64,000 bases of DNA from an uncultured Bryobacterales bacterium (GCA_951813065.1 CATOTH010000003.1:1-64000); one strand, 5' to 3'. Positions 7,822 to 18,023 are shown, counted from the stretch's first letter. Made by a program: numbers and translations. The notes: a model not told the origin generated them from the letters alone.

Positions 7822-7972
7822 GGAATAGGAGGCCAGCAGGAATACTCCGAGTACTCGGAGACTCAGTACGCCGTAACTTGCTGGGTTTCCAAGAACTCTG
7901 CTACCCAAACGAGACCAGCTCGGAATATTCCAGAACTCGGAATACTGAAGCCTATTCCGCGCTCGGAATAGG
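7822..7972. repeat. Cluster of GGAATA/CTCGGAATA motifs and palindromes
   Basis: GGAATA occurs at 7822, 7839, 7922, 7939 and 7965; three copies extend to CTCGGAATA (7919, 7936, 7962). Palindromes: CTCCGAGTACTCGGAG (7845-7860), GGAATATTCC (7922-7931) and CCTATTCCG-CGCT-CGGAATAGG (7951-7972). The cluster sits upstream of the broken integrase and after the end of the permease gene, fitting recombinase or regulator arm sites. The 299-bp interval 7796-8094 holds no gene. Confidence 0.65.
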
Positions 7973-8094
7973 TTTCAACCCATGTTGTTACCTCCACGAG
8001 TTGCCCCGACTGCTAGCGGCTGGAGCAACAGTTGCCGGGCGGGTTCTGCGCCCGCTAGGAAACAGCGCCTTTCCACGGCGCACGTAAACTACCG

Positions 8095-10341
8095 CTAGGA
8101 GATCGATATGGGCCCACCCGCGTTGACGAACAGCACTTCCCCTAAATCAGGGTGGCGGGCCAGCTTTTGGTCGAATTCCCCCGCGATTTCTACAGGGTTG
8201 ATTCCCATCACCACTAGGTCTGCATCCTTGGAGAGCTTGCGCACTTCCCGCTTCAGCCCCTCTGCGTCCCGATATGGGATGCGCGAGAGGTTCTGCGGCG
8301 AGATCGGGAGACGGCCCTCGATGATCCACGTTTCCACAACCTCCGTCTCTTGATCCAGGAGCTCGGCTGGGAAACACGCAAAGATCCGGATCTCGGCCTT
8401 GGCCCATTCCTTGTGGCCCAGGATGATATATGCCAGCAGGACCATCAGGCGGGCCGTGTCCCCGCCTTCGAGTTCGTCGGCTGTTAACCAGATGTGGATG
8501 TTGGACCGGTAGCCGAAGCGTCTGCCCGAGGACCTGAGGATGCAGATGTTGTAATGCAGCCCGGCCAAGTAGCGGGTCGCGTTCACAACCCTTTCCAGTT
8601 CATCCTTGTCATTTCTCGCGAAATCTAGGAGCACGCTGTTGTTGGGCAAGCCCGATATACCCGGGCGCTGAATCGCCTGGGCGAGTCCGCTGTGGTAGTC
8701 GGGGGCAACGACCGTGTCGACAAAAATATCCGCCTGGCTCTCCTCGGCTTTCTGAATCAAGGTGTCGGTAGAGATCCGGGCGTACAAAGTGCGTTCGAGA
8801 GAGTACTCTCCCTGAATAAATCGAATGTATTGCCCAAACCCCTGGCGATGGCATATCCATCGGAGCAGGTCAAACGCCACGATGCCCCCGTCGGACTCGG
8901 GCGCTACCGCCACGAAGGCGGGTCGCGTCGGGCCACGATGCGTGCCAGCACGTGTCTTCTGGATGGAGATCTGCAGGCGCCTGGTGAGCTGAAACATCAC
9001 TCCGCGGATAATCTGCCCGACATCCCGCTCGTGCTTCCGGGTGTAGGCCAGTGACTGATACAGGCCGAACATCATCGCCAGCGACAGCAAGGCGTACAAC
9101 GGCTGGATTTGGAACATCAGCATGAACGCCATTACGGCGCCGACCAACGAGACATACCAGCGCGAGCGGAACGTCGGGCGGTACGAAGGATTGCCGGCGA
9201 AATGTTCCAGGACCGAAACCGTGCACAGCGTCCCGTAGGTGATCATGAAGAACATCGTGATGACTTGGGAAACCAGGTCGATGTCCCCGGCGAAAATGCA
9301 CAGCAGGGCGAAGGCGCCGGAAATCACTGTGGCACGCTTCGGTTCGTCGCTGCCTTCCGCACCCGTTGCAACCCAGTCGTTCACCGATCTCCAAGGGAAG
9401 ACCCGGTCCCTGCCCAAAGCTTGAAGCGTGCGGGGCGCAACCAGGATCGATCCAATCGCGGACGACAAGGAAGCCGCCGCCAGCCCGATGGGAATGATTG
9501 GTGGCCAGAGTGCGATGTCCTGCATCACGAGTCGGTCCGTGTTGGCGAGCGCGTCGGGGCTGACGCTCGCGGACAGCTTGACCACCACGGCTGCGTAGAT
9601 CGCCATGCCGGCAAGCGTGGCACTGAGCGTGCCGAGCGGGATCGAGCGACGGGGGTTCTGCAGGTCGCCTGAAAGGCCGACACCCGCAGTCATCCCGGTG
9701 AACGCCGGGAAGACGATCGCAAAGACCTGGACGAACGGATCGCTGTCTTCGATGGATCCGCCAAGAAGCTGCGGGGCATCGGAATTCGGCCCGCCGAGGA
9801 AGAACAGCGTCAGCGACACCAGCAGTGTCGCGCAGACAACGATGAGCATGCCGACACCGAGGCTGGAACCCACTCTCGTGATCACAATTACGAGGAGCAG
9901 GGCTGTCGGGATGCTGATGAATCGGGCATCAGCCTGCAGACCGGACCACGACTCAATCCACGGCCAGAGCCCTTGAAACGCTTCCCCAAAAGCGATCATG
10001 TAAAAGGCGACCGACACCGCCTGGGAAACGTACAACCAGAACCCGATCGTGCCGCCGATCGTCTTTCCAAACGATCGGCTGATGATGTAATACTCGCCCC
10101 CGCCCTCGACCCGGCGGTTCGTGGCGATCTCCGCCACGGCGAGTGCGGTCGGGATGGTCACCAAGTGGGCAAGGACGATGATGCCAAGAGCGCCCCAGAA
10201 ACCGAGGTGCCCGACAGCGTACGGGAACCGCAGAAACAGTACAGCCCCCAAGATTGTGCTGATTGCGGCCAAGAAGACCGGCGTCGTACCGAACTTCTGG
10301 GCGACTTGGCTGGCTTTCTCGGCGGTTTGCAGTACCTGCAT
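8095..10341 (-). CDS. SLC12-like (cation-chloride cotransporter type) APC permease
   Basis: 748 residues. The N-terminal two thirds form an APC-superfamily transporter of about 12 TM segments, beginning GAVLFLRFPYAVGHLGFWGA and carrying RVEGGGEYYIISRSFG in the first helices, both typical of the SLC12/NKCC branch. Residues from about 470 to the end are soluble and resemble the cytoplasmic C-terminal domain of that branch (repeated VVAPD- and LVVMGINP-like alpha/beta segments). Probable role: secondary transport of ions or amino acids across the inner membrane; the substrate cannot be read from the sequence. Monocistronic; the neighbours give no clue. Confidence 0.85.
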   Translation of the reverse strand: MQVLQTAEKASQVAQKFGTTPVFLAAISTILGAVLFLRFPYAVGHLGFWGALGIIVLAHLVTIPTALAVAEIATNRRVEGGGEYYIISRSFGKTIGGTIGFWLYVSQAVSVAFYMIAFGEAFQGLWPWIESWSGLQADARFISIPTALLLVIVITRVGSSLGVGMLIVVCATLLVSLTLFFLGGPNSDAPQLLGGSIEDSDPFVQVFAIVFPAFTGMTAGVGLSGDLQNPRRSIPLGTLSATLAGMAIYAAVVVKLSASVSPDALANTDRLVMQDIALWPPIIPIGLAAASLSSAIGSILVAPRTLQALGRDRVFPWRSVNDWVATGAEGSDEPKRATVISGAFALLCIFAGDIDLVSQVITMFFMITYGTLCTVSVLEHFAGNPSYRPTFRSRWYVSLVGAVMAFMLMFQIQPLYALLSLAMMFGLYQSLAYTRKHERDVGQIIRGVMFQLTRRLQISIQKTRAGTHRGPTRPAFVAVAPESDGGIVAFDLLRWICHRQGFGQYIRFIQGEYSLERTLYARISTDTLIQKAEESQADIFVDTVVAPDYHSGLAQAIQRPGISGLPNNSVLLDFARNDKDELERVVNATRYLAGLHYNICILRSSGRRFGYRSNIHIWLTADELEGGDTARLMVLLAYIILGHKEWAKAEIRIFACFPAELLDQETEVVETWIIEGRLPISPQNLSRIPYRDAEGLKREVRKLSKDADLVVMGINPVEIAGEFDQKLARHPDLGEVLFVNAGGPISIS

Positions 10342-10409
10342 TGACTAAGGTCGGTGGGCAACCCGCGACCCTCACCGAAAGGGCGACGCCGAAAAGGGCT
10401 TCTGGCTAC

Positions 10410-10829
10410 CTAGGATACACAGGAATTTGCTGCGTGCTGCCGAATGGTCCGCACCATCGCGTGCAGCCCGTTTCCCCGGGTTGGACTGAGATGCTCGGTC
10501 AGACCGATCTCGTCAATAAAGGCGTTGCCCGCAGCCAGGATGGTGCGGGGCTCGAACCCGGAATATGCCCGTATCAGGAGCGCAATCAGCCCGGATACAA
10601 TGGCCGCGTCGCTGGTCGCCACCAAGTGCAACCTGTCGTCTCGCGTCTCGGCATGGAGCCAAACCTGGGCCTGGCAACCCTTGACCTTGTTCTCGTCGGT
10701 TCTGAACTCCTCCGGGAATTCCGGAAGCCTGCGCCCAAGGTCGATGATGTGCTGGTAGCGGTCCATCCAGTCGTCGAGGAACTCGAATTCCTCGACGATT
10801 TCCCGGTGCACTTGCTCGATCGTCTGCAC
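10410..10829 (-). CDS. sufE: SufE-type cysteine desulfuration protein
   Basis: Accepts sulfur from the SufS cysteine desulfurase for Fe-S cluster assembly in the cytoplasm. The family is recognised by EFEFLDDWMDRYQHIIDLG at the start, LPEFPEEFRTDENKVKGCQAQVWL with the sulfur-accepting Cys, and FEPRTILA near the end. The GTG at 10829 gives 139 residues, the normal family size; the frame is open upstream with ATGs at 10877 and 10928, which would add an unusual leader. No sufS or other suf genes are in the window. Confidence 0.85.
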   Translation of the reverse strand: MQTIEQVHREIVEEFEFLDDWMDRYQHIIDLGRRLPEFPEEFRTDENKVKGCQAQVWLHAETRDDRLHLVATSDAAIVSGLIALLIRAYSGFEPRTILAAGNAFIDEIGLTEHLSPTRGNGLHAMVRTIRQHAANSCVS

Positions 10830-11006
10830 GCTCCGCCCGGGCTCCCTACCCTCGGATTCTACCCCGTTGCAAGTCATCCGTTGATCGTCCGTACGCCAAT
10901 CCGGCGGGCCCGGCTCGATTCTGCCCACTGTTTCCGGTGCGACGGGATCCCGGCTTAGGCGATGGGGCGTGTTGCAGGACAGACATGCAAGTGGCAGAGT
11001 GGTTCC

Positions 11007-12962
11007 GTGCGTTTCCTGATTGCAACTCTCTCGGTCGGTATGCTCTCGGCTCTGTCCGGCTCGGAGGTCGACCGAGTGCGGTACAACAATCCGGGCCTTG
11101 AGGTGGACCTTGGAGTGGGCCTGTGGGCTTGGCCGCTGCCCATGGACTACGACGACGACGGAGACCTCGATCTAGTGGTCTCAAGCGGTGGGCTGCCTTA
11201 CGAGGGCACCTACTTTTTCGAGAATCCATCGGGGCCGGCCGACCCCGATCCCATGCCGGTCTTCCTCCCCGGAGTTCGCGTCGGAGAGTACCGCTCGAAT
11301 GCTCAGATCTCCCACAACGATGGACATGCGTTCGTTGTGACGACTCCCGGGGCATGGCACGACGAGTTCCGCAAGCGGGCATTCGCGAATCCGCAAGAGT
11401 TTGGATTGCCGACGGATGCCGTCTATTCCTCGACGGGGCGTATCCGAGCCAAGCAGTGGAAGTTGGCCGATTGGGAAGGCGATGGGGACCTTGATCTCTT
11501 GATCGGTGTCGGCGATTGGGGAGACTACGGCTGGGATGACGCATTCGACAACGCTGGCAATTGGACCAATGGTCCCTTGCACGGGTATGTGTACGTCGCG
11601 ACGCTAGAAGCTGACGGCACCTACGCGAGTCCGCAAAGACTCGTGGCCGGAGGGAATGATATCGATGTCTATGGCATGCCCAGTCCCAGCCTGGCTGACT
11701 TCGATTCTGACGGCGACCTCGACCTTATCTGCGGTGAATTCCTGGACGGATTCACGTATTTCGAGAACGTGGGGACCCGGTCCAGACCGAGATTGGCCGC
11801 CGGACGCCGGATCACTCTCGGGGGTGTGGCTGTTGCCATGGACCTGCAAATGATCACACCAACCGCGATTGATTGGGATCGGGACGGAGATCCGGACTTG
11901 ATTGTGGGTGACGAGGACGGTCGGGTAGCCTTCGTCGAAAACCTCGGCCAGACCGCCAGCGGTCTGCCACAGTTCGCCCAGCCTCGCTACTTCCGCCAAC
12001 AAGCGGAATTTGTGAAGTTTGGCGCCCTAGTCACCCCGCAAGGTGTGGACTGGGACGGGGACGGCGACGAAGACATCGTGGCGGGCAACACCGCGGGCTA
12101 CATCGGGTTCATCGAGAACCTGGGCGGCAACCCGCCGCGTTTCGCCGCGCCGCAGTCCATTGCCGCAGGCGAGGGAACCATTCGGATCCAAGCGGGCCCG
12201 AACGGCTCCATACAGGGACCGTGCGAGGCCAAGTGGGGCTATACGACGATCGGAGTCGCCGATTGGGACGGCGACGGGCTCGCCGACATCATCGCGAACT
12301 CGATTTGGGGGCGGATCGTGTGGTACCGCAACAAGGGAGTGCCTGGCAAGCCAGCCCTCGAGCCTGCCAGGTCTGTCCGGGTCCAGTGGGCAGGCGTCCC
12401 GCAGAAACCCAACTGGAACTGGTGGGATCCAGGCTCTGCCGAAATGGTAAGTCAATGGCGGACCCGTCCCGTACCCATCGATTGGAACGAGGATGGGCTG
12501 ATGGACCTGGTGATGCTGGACCATGAGGGGTACGTGGCTTGGTTCAAGAGGGTGCGCCAGCAGGGAGAACTGATGCTGACACCAGGCAAGAGGATTTTTG
12601 AGTCCACGCCAAATTCCGAATACGACAACAAGCACCGTCCCCTGAACCATGAGTCCGGCCCGTTGCGACTCAACGTAGGCCGGGCCGGCAAGAGCGGTCG
12701 ACGCAAGATCGACATCGTGGACTGGGACGGGGACGGAAAGCTCGACCTGCTGGTCAACAGCACGAGCGTCCATTGGATGCGAAATCAAGGATCACGGGAC
12801 GGACTGACGGTCCTGTCGGACGAGGGGCCGCTGACCTCCACCCAGCTTGCCGGGCATACGACCAGCCCGACGACGGTGGACTGGGACGGTGATGGTCGAC
12901 GAGAGCTGCTGATCGGCGCCGAGGATGGCTTCTTGTACTGGATGGACGCACCGGATCAGTAG
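11007..12962 (+). CDS. Secreted FG-GAP/VCBS repeat protein
   Basis: A GTG start at 11007 gives an immediate signal peptide (RFLIATLSVGMLSALSG); the frame is open from an ATG at 10962, which would put 15 residues before it. The mature protein has about nine Asp-rich repeats of the form D-x-D-x-D-G-D-x-D-L, such as DYDDDGDLDLVV, DWEGDGDLDLLI, DFDSDGDLDLIC and DWDGDGDEDIVA, spaced 50-90 residues apart. This is a beta-propeller of the integrin-alpha type with a calcium loop in each blade. Probably extracellular or periplasmic binding or structural; no catalytic domain seen. Such proteins are abundant in Acidobacteria and Planctomycetes. Confidence 0.85.
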   Translation: MRFLIATLSVGMLSALSGSEVDRVRYNNPGLEVDLGVGLWAWPLPMDYDDDGDLDLVVSSGGLPYEGTYFFENPSGPADPDPMPVFLPGVRVGEYRSNAQISHNDGHAFVVTTPGAWHDEFRKRAFANPQEFGLPTDAVYSSTGRIRAKQWKLADWEGDGDLDLLIGVGDWGDYGWDDAFDNAGNWTNGPLHGYVYVATLEADGTYASPQRLVAGGNDIDVYGMPSPSLADFDSDGDLDLICGEFLDGFTYFENVGTRSRPRLAAGRRITLGGVAVAMDLQMITPTAIDWDRDGDPDLIVGDEDGRVAFVENLGQTASGLPQFAQPRYFRQQAEFVKFGALVTPQGVDWDGDGDEDIVAGNTAGYIGFIENLGGNPPRFAAPQSIAAGEGTIRIQAGPNGSIQGPCEAKWGYTTIGVADWDGDGLADIIANSIWGRIVWYRNKGVPGKPALEPARSVRVQWAGVPQKPNWNWWDPGSAEMVSQWRTRPVPIDWNEDGLMDLVMLDHEGYVAWFKRVRQQGELMLTPGKRIFESTPNSEYDNKHRPLNHESGPLRLNVGRAGKSGRRKIDIVDWDGDGKLDLLVNSTSVHWMRNQGSRDGLTVLSDEGPLTSTQLAGHTTSPTTVDWDGDGRRELLIGAEDGFLYWMDAPDQ

Positions 12963-13049
12963 GCGTGGCCAACGCTAGGACGGGCGTAGCCCGAACCAGG
13001 ACTGTTCCGAGTGGGCCGCCAAATCTAGCGAAGATAGGGAGAGCGTCGC

Positions 13050-14582
13050 TTGTCCGCCTCCATGGAATTGTCTACCTCGATGTTTCTCGACCGGCTACGA
13101 GCCACGGCCGAAGCCCAGCCTGGCAAGATTGCGATCGAGTATCGCGGTGGGGCCGGAACCGAGCGGATCACGTACGAGACCCTGGTCGAGAGGACTGCGA
13201 GGACGGCTGCCTGGCTAGCGGAGCAGGGAGTCGACCCGGGAGACCGCGTGGCAATCTGCCTGCCCAAGACTGTCGCCTGCTTCCAACTCCACCTGGCCGC
13301 GTGTAGCATGGGGGCTGTTTCACTGCCTCTAAACCCGGCATATTCAGCCGCCGAACTGGAATATTTGCTGCAGGACTCCGGCGCCAAGGTCGTGGTTGGA
13401 TCCCTTCAGCCCGATTGGGAAGAGACCGCAGAGTATCTTGGCACAGCCGTTGCAACAACGGTCATTCGAATCGACCCGGATCGATTTGGAGAACTGCTCT
13501 CCCGTCGTGCAATGGACCTCTCTTCGGTCCAGATAGACCCAGATCAAACAGCTCTAATGCTCTACACCAGCGGCACGACAGGCCAGCCCAAGGGTGCTTG
13601 CATGTCGCATCGGAGCCTGACCGCCAACATGGACATGCTCGGCGAGGCCTGGGGGTGGTCCAGCCATGACGTGCTACTTCACGCGCTCCCGCTATTTCAC
13701 GTGCATGGGCTGCTTGTCGCATTACACGGCGCGCTCCACGCCGGTGCGTCAAGCGTAGTGCACTCAGGGTTTAACGCAGACCGCACACTCCATGATCTTC
13801 GGAGCGGGGAATGCAATGTCTTCATGGGAGTGCCCACAATGTACCGGCGACTGCTTGACGTCGCGGGCGACGAGCATGCTGCCATGCGGCACATCCGTCT
13901 GCTGACCTCGGGTTCTGACCGTCTGCCAGTCGAGTCTTTCCGAAGAATCGAGGAAAAGTTCGGATTCCGCGTCGTGGAACGCTACGGCATGACTGAGACG
14001 GGCATCATGACCTCGAATCCACTGAACGGCGACCGTGTCGCAGGTCAGGTCGGAATTCCCCTCCCCGGCGTGGAGGTGCGGGTAGCGGATCCGGACACTG
14101 GCCTGGCTTCCCGGCCTGGTGTGGTGGGAGAATTCCAGACGCGCGGCCCGCACGTGTTCTCGGGCTATTGGCGCGACCCCGAGAAAACAGCGCGGGCCTT
14201 CACCGATGACGGTTGGTTCAGGACAGGGGATTTGGGCCGATGCGACGAGCATGGTCGCCTTGAGATCAAGGGCCGCATGAAAGACCTGATCATCAGCGGG
14301 GGCCTCAACGTGTATCCCAGCGAGGTGGAGCAGGCCCTTGCGAAGCATCCCGCGGTGGAGCAATGTGCCGTGGTTGGTGTCCCGGATGCCGAATGGGGCG
14401 AGTCGGTGAGCGCTTTCGTAGTCAGTTGCGCCAGGGGAGTCGGGGCCCGTGAACTGATCGACTACTGCCGGCAATCGCTGGCGAGCTACAAGACACCCAA
14501 GCGGGTCGTCTTCGTCGAGAGTTTGCCCCGCAATGCGATGGGCAAGGTGCAGAAAGCCAAACTCCTTTTCCCCCAGACGTAG
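13050..14582 (+). CDS. AMP-forming acyl-CoA synthetase, malonyl-CoA ligase (MatB)-like
   Basis: ANL-superfamily enzyme activating a carboxylic acid through an acyl-adenylate to its CoA ester. Motifs in order: YTSGTTGQPKG (P-loop), LPLFHVHGLLVAL, VFMGVPTMYRRLL, RYGMTETG, GWFRTGDLG, KGRMKDLIISGGLNVYPSEVE (hinge) and NAMGKVQK with the catalytic Lys near the C-terminus. The FHVHGL and FMGVPTMY blocks are typical of malonyl/methylmalonyl-CoA synthetases, so malonate is the likely substrate, but no malonate genes are adjacent. GGGAGAG lies 7 nt before the TTG at 13050; the ATG at 13062 is the alternative start. Confidence 0.85.
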   Translation: MSASMELSTSMFLDRLRATAEAQPGKIAIEYRGGAGTERITYETLVERTARTAAWLAEQGVDPGDRVAICLPKTVACFQLHLAACSMGAVSLPLNPAYSAAELEYLLQDSGAKVVVGSLQPDWEETAEYLGTAVATTVIRIDPDRFGELLSRRAMDLSSVQIDPDQTALMLYTSGTTGQPKGACMSHRSLTANMDMLGEAWGWSSHDVLLHALPLFHVHGLLVALHGALHAGASSVVHSGFNADRTLHDLRSGECNVFMGVPTMYRRLLDVAGDEHAAMRHIRLLTSGSDRLPVESFRRIEEKFGFRVVERYGMTETGIMTSNPLNGDRVAGQVGIPLPGVEVRVADPDTGLASRPGVVGEFQTRGPHVFSGYWRDPEKTARAFTDDGWFRTGDLGRCDEHGRLEIKGRMKDLIISGGLNVYPSEVEQALAKHPAVEQCAVVGVPDAEWGESVSAFVVSCARGVGARELIDYCRQSLASYKTPKRVVFVESLPRNAMGKVQKAKLLFPQT

Positions 14583-14764
14583 GTCGAGCGCGGTAAGTCC
14601 TCGGAGATTCCGATTTGGGCACTTCCAGGCGCAGCCTCGCTAGATCTTCGGGCCGGAGCACGATTCTTCTCCTAGCGACCAAGTCCCACCACTTTCCCGC
14701 AGCAGTCCACCCCGAGATCGGTACCGTCACCATTGAGGGTTCGTGGACCAAGCGATAATGCGTC

Positions 14765-15220
14765 ATGACCCAAGTAGCGGTGACGGTTCGGCAAGCCACG
14801 GTGGATGATCTGGGGTTGATCGTACCCTTGTTCGATGCGTATCGGCAGTTCTACCGTGAGCCAGCCAGCCCGGAAGGGGCACGACAATTCCTCCTGAAGC
14901 GTTTCGAGCACAATCAGTCCGTCATCTTCCTAGCCTTCGATGGCTCATCCGCGATCGGATTCGCCCAGTTGTATCCCAGCTTCTCGTCCACGGCCATGGC
15001 TCGAATCCTGATCTTGAATGACCTGTTTGTGATGTCGAGCACGCGGAGGCGCGGTGCAGGAACTGCCCTTCTCGGCGCAGCTGCAAGCTACGGACGCAGG
15101 ATCGGAGCGATTCGTTTGGAACTGTCAACCGAACTCACCAACGCCACGGCGCAGGCCCTGTATGAAGGCGTCGGCTGGCAACGCGATACCACGTTTTGTT
15201 CCTATCTGCTCACCCTTTGA
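14765..15220 (+). CDS. GNAT-family N-acetyltransferase
   Basis: 151 residues with the GNAT fold. Acetyl-CoA-binding motif A appears as LFVMSSTRRRGAGTALL (R-R-x-G-x-G/A), followed by RLELSTELTNATAQALYEGVGW (motif B, with the common ALYE-GW signature). Substrate unknown. Stands alone 180 bp after the acyl-CoA ligase; the gap before it has no gene. Confidence 0.85.
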   Translation: MTQVAVTVRQATVDDLGLIVPLFDAYRQFYREPASPEGARQFLLKRFEHNQSVIFLAFDGSSAIGFAQLYPSFSSTAMARILILNDLFVMSSTRRRGAGTALLGAAASYGRRIGAIRLELSTELTNATAQALYEGVGWQRDTTFCSYLLTL

Positions 15221-15491
15221 GCGGCGGCAACTGGGAGTTCCCGTTCTGTGCCAGGCTCAGCCTCCGAAGGGAGCAGCGCACGGTCTGCCTGCAGGATTTC
15301 GATTGGACCGCCCGTTGGGAAAGGATTCGATTCATGGCAGCTCGTCCTGGACAAGCGGCAGTCGCGCCGATTGATGCTCGGCTAGCTCGGAGTTCGACTT
15401 GGGAAGTCCATGGTAAGCTGGCGACGAACGAAACACCGCTTCTCGCGATAACGAGCCAAGTCGGGTGGTAGTTTCGACGCCCGAACGGGAA

Positions 15492-18017
15492 ATGCACATT
15501 CGGCTATCAGTCTTGGTGCCAATTACGGGGATGATCCTCGCCTTGCCTATCGCATCGGGGCAACCCTTTTCCGCCGAGTCAATTCGGTTCTTCGAGACGG
15601 AGGTTCGGCCCACGCTGCAAACGCGCTGTGCACAGTGCCATAACGACACCTTGCGCACCAGTGGTTTCTCGGTCACTTCGCGAGAGAACATCCTGACGGG
15701 GGGTAACCGAGGGGAGGCTGTCTCTCTGGACCGCCCCGCCGAGAGCCTGATCCTGAGTGCCCTGAGACACTCAGGGCCACTCAAGATGCCTGCCGACGGA
15801 AGGCTTTCGACGACCCGAATCGATTCGTTCGAGCGCTGGATCGAATTGGGGGCTCCTTGGCCGGAGGGGTTCACGCCAGCGGCTGCCACCCCCGGAGACG
15901 AGCACTGGTCGTTCCAGCCGATCGAACGTTCCGAGCTCCCGGAGGTGTCCGAGTCCAATTGGGTACGGAATCCGATTGACCGGTTCGTGCTTGCCCGCCT
16001 TGATGAGGCCGGACTGGAGCCGTCGCCGGAAGCGGACCCGGCAACTCTCATGCGCCGCGTCCATCTCGACCTGACCGGTCTGCTGCCGAACCCCGAGGAG
16101 ATCCGCACCTTTCATGCCGACCAGCGGCCGGGAGCATATGCGAGGCTGGTCGAGAGACTGCTCAAGTCCCCGCACTACGGGGAGCGCTGGGGGCGCCACT
16201 GGCTTGACATCGCACGTTATGCGGACTCCAACGGCTACAACAACGACGCGCCACGCAAGATCTGGAGATACCGCGACTGGGTCATCGACGCCTTCAACCG
16301 AGACCTGCCGTTCGATCAGTTCGTGATCGAGCAGATTGCCGGTGACTTGCTGCCGAACCCTTCACAAGATCAACTTATTGCGACTGGCTTCCACCGCAAT
16401 ACGTTGCTCAATCTTGAAGGTGGCGTCGACTTCGAACAGTACAGGGTAGAAGCCGTGGTCGATCGTGTGGCCGTCACAGGCGTCGCCTTCCTCGGACTCA
16501 CCCTGGGCTGTGCGCGGTGCCACGACCACAAGTACGACCCCATTTCGCAGCGCGAGTTCTACGAACTCTTCGCTTTCTTCAACAGCATCGACGAACTCAG
16601 CGGGGAGTTCAATAACCAACAGGGCCGGGCCCGGGCATATGAACCCTTGCTTGAATTCGGAACCGCCGAACAGCACGAGCGCCAGACCGCGCTCAGGGCG
16701 CAGATCGCGGCGATGAGGGCGGAACAGAAGAAATACGAGGCCAGGCTGCTGGAGAATCTGCCGCAGTGGGAGGCGAGCCTCACAGAGGATCAGATCGACC
16801 AGTTCCCGGTCGGCGTTCAGAGAATCTTGAGAACGCCACCGGAGCAGCGTTTGAAGGGCCGGCTCGTGTTCGTGAAGAACGAATACCTGGGGCAAGACAT
16901 CGGCGTACTGGAACGCCGGAAAGCAATCGCCGCCGTGACCAGGCTGCTGCCGGACATTCCGAGTACGCTGATCATGCGCGATTTGCCCCAGCCGCGCCCA
17001 ACGCACGTGTTGCTGCAGGGCGAGTTCTTGAACAAGGGGATCCAGGTGCAACCGGGAACACCGAGAGTGCTGGCCCCGCTCGGCGTCGCCAAACCGAACC
17101 GGCTGGACCTCGCGCGATGGCTTGTGGACGAGCGCAATCCGCTGACCCCCAGGGTCACGGTCAACCGGGTCTGGCAGCGATTCTTCGGGCGAGGAATCGT
17201 GCGAACCGAGAACGACTTCGGCACGCAGGGAGAAGCCCCCACGCATCCGCTGGTGCTTGACTGGCTGGCGTCAGAATTCATCACCGACGGCTGGAGCATG
17301 AAGTCCCTGCACCGCCTGATCGTGACATCAGCCACTTACAGACAGGCTTCAACCTTCCGTCCGGACCTGGCCGCGACAGACGAATCGAATCGATTGCTGG
17401 GACGACAAAACCGACTCCGCGTGGAATCTGAGATCGTCCGCGACCTGGCGCTGTCAGCGAGCGGGCTGTTGGAACCAGCAATCGGAGGCCCTAGCGTATT
17501 TCCCGCCCAGCCGCCAGGCGTGATGATCCGGAATCCTTGGCGTGAGAGCAAGGGGAAGGACCGGTACCGGAGAGGGATGTACACATATTTCTGGCGCACG
17601 AGCCCCCATCCGGGCCTCATGGTCTTCGACAGCCCGGACTCGCTCACGATCGCCACGCGGCGCAATCGGTCGAACACTCCTTTGCAGGCGCTGACCTTGC
17701 TCAATGACACTGCGTTTCACGAGTTCTCCCAAGGTCTCGCGACGCGAATCCTGACCGAGCAGGCGGGTCAGGACCGCGCCGAGCAAATCAGCCATGCGTT
17801 TCGCGTCTGCCTGACTCGATTGCCCTCGGAATTCGAACGCAATAGGCTCGAACGCTTCTTGTCCACACAACTCGACGAGTTCCGGACATACCCGGAACGA
17901 ATCGAGCAGGTTCTCACACTGAAGACAGACACCAAGACCGATCTCGCCGAGACCGCGGCCTGGACTGCGCTTGCTGGAGTCCTAATGAACCTCGACGAGT
18001 TCGTCACACGGGAGTAG
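15492..18017 (+). CDS. PSCyt1-DUF1549-DUF1553 secreted cytochrome protein
   Basis: About 841 residues. The ATG at 15492 puts a signal peptide first (RLSVLVPITGMILALPIASG); the open frame begins at 15465. A planctomycete-type cytochrome c domain with CAQCH follows (near residue 45 of the mature start), then DUF1549 with GERWGRHWLDIARYADSNGY and a second heme-like CARCHDHKYDP, then a coiled region, then DUF1553 with RVTVNRVWQRFFGRGIV and SNTPLQALTLLND. It is 6 nt upstream of a DUF1501 gene, the standard pairing in Planctomycetes, Verrucomicrobia and Acidobacteria, thought to serve polymer degradation; the exact reaction is not established. Confidence 0.9.
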   Translation: MHIRLSVLVPITGMILALPIASGQPFSAESIRFFETEVRPTLQTRCAQCHNDTLRTSGFSVTSRENILTGGNRGEAVSLDRPAESLILSALRHSGPLKMPADGRLSTTRIDSFERWIELGAPWPEGFTPAAATPGDEHWSFQPIERSELPEVSESNWVRNPIDRFVLARLDEAGLEPSPEADPATLMRRVHLDLTGLLPNPEEIRTFHADQRPGAYARLVERLLKSPHYGERWGRHWLDIARYADSNGYNNDAPRKIWRYRDWVIDAFNRDLPFDQFVIEQIAGDLLPNPSQDQLIATGFHRNTLLNLEGGVDFEQYRVEAVVDRVAVTGVAFLGLTLGCARCHDHKYDPISQREFYELFAFFNSIDELSGEFNNQQGRARAYEPLLEFGTAEQHERQTALRAQIAAMRAEQKKYEARLLENLPQWEASLTEDQIDQFPVGVQRILRTPPEQRLKGRLVFVKNEYLGQDIGVLERRKAIAAVTRLLPDIPSTLIMRDLPQPRPTHVLLQGEFLNKGIQVQPGTPRVLAPLGVAKPNRLDLARWLVDERNPLTPRVTVNRVWQRFFGRGIVRTENDFGTQGEAPTHPLVLDWLASEFITDGWSMKSLHRLIVTSATYRQASTFRPDLAATDESNRLLGRQNRLRVESEIVRDLALSASGLLEPAIGGPSVFPAQPPGVMIRNPWRESKGKDRYRRGMYTYFWRTSPHPGLMVFDSPDSLTIATRRNRSNTPLQALTLLNDTAFHEFSQGLATRILTEQAGQDRAEQISHAFRVCLTRLPSEFERNRLERFLSTQLDEFRTYPERIEQVLTLKTDTKTDLAETAAWTALAGVLMNLDEFVTRE

Positions 18018-18023
18018 ACTGCC

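Noticed and set aside
7822-7972. CRISPR-like array from the repeated GGAATA motifs
   Set aside because: Repeats are 6-9 bp, unevenly spaced and in both orientations, with no constant spacer length and no cas genes.
8692-9672. Plus-strand open frames opposite the permease
   Set aside because: They mirror a conserved transporter gene and show no independent features.
10962-11006. ATG at 10962 as the start of the FG-GAP protein
   Set aside because: It would bury the signal peptide behind a basic, Cys-containing leader; the GTG at 11007 puts the peptide first.
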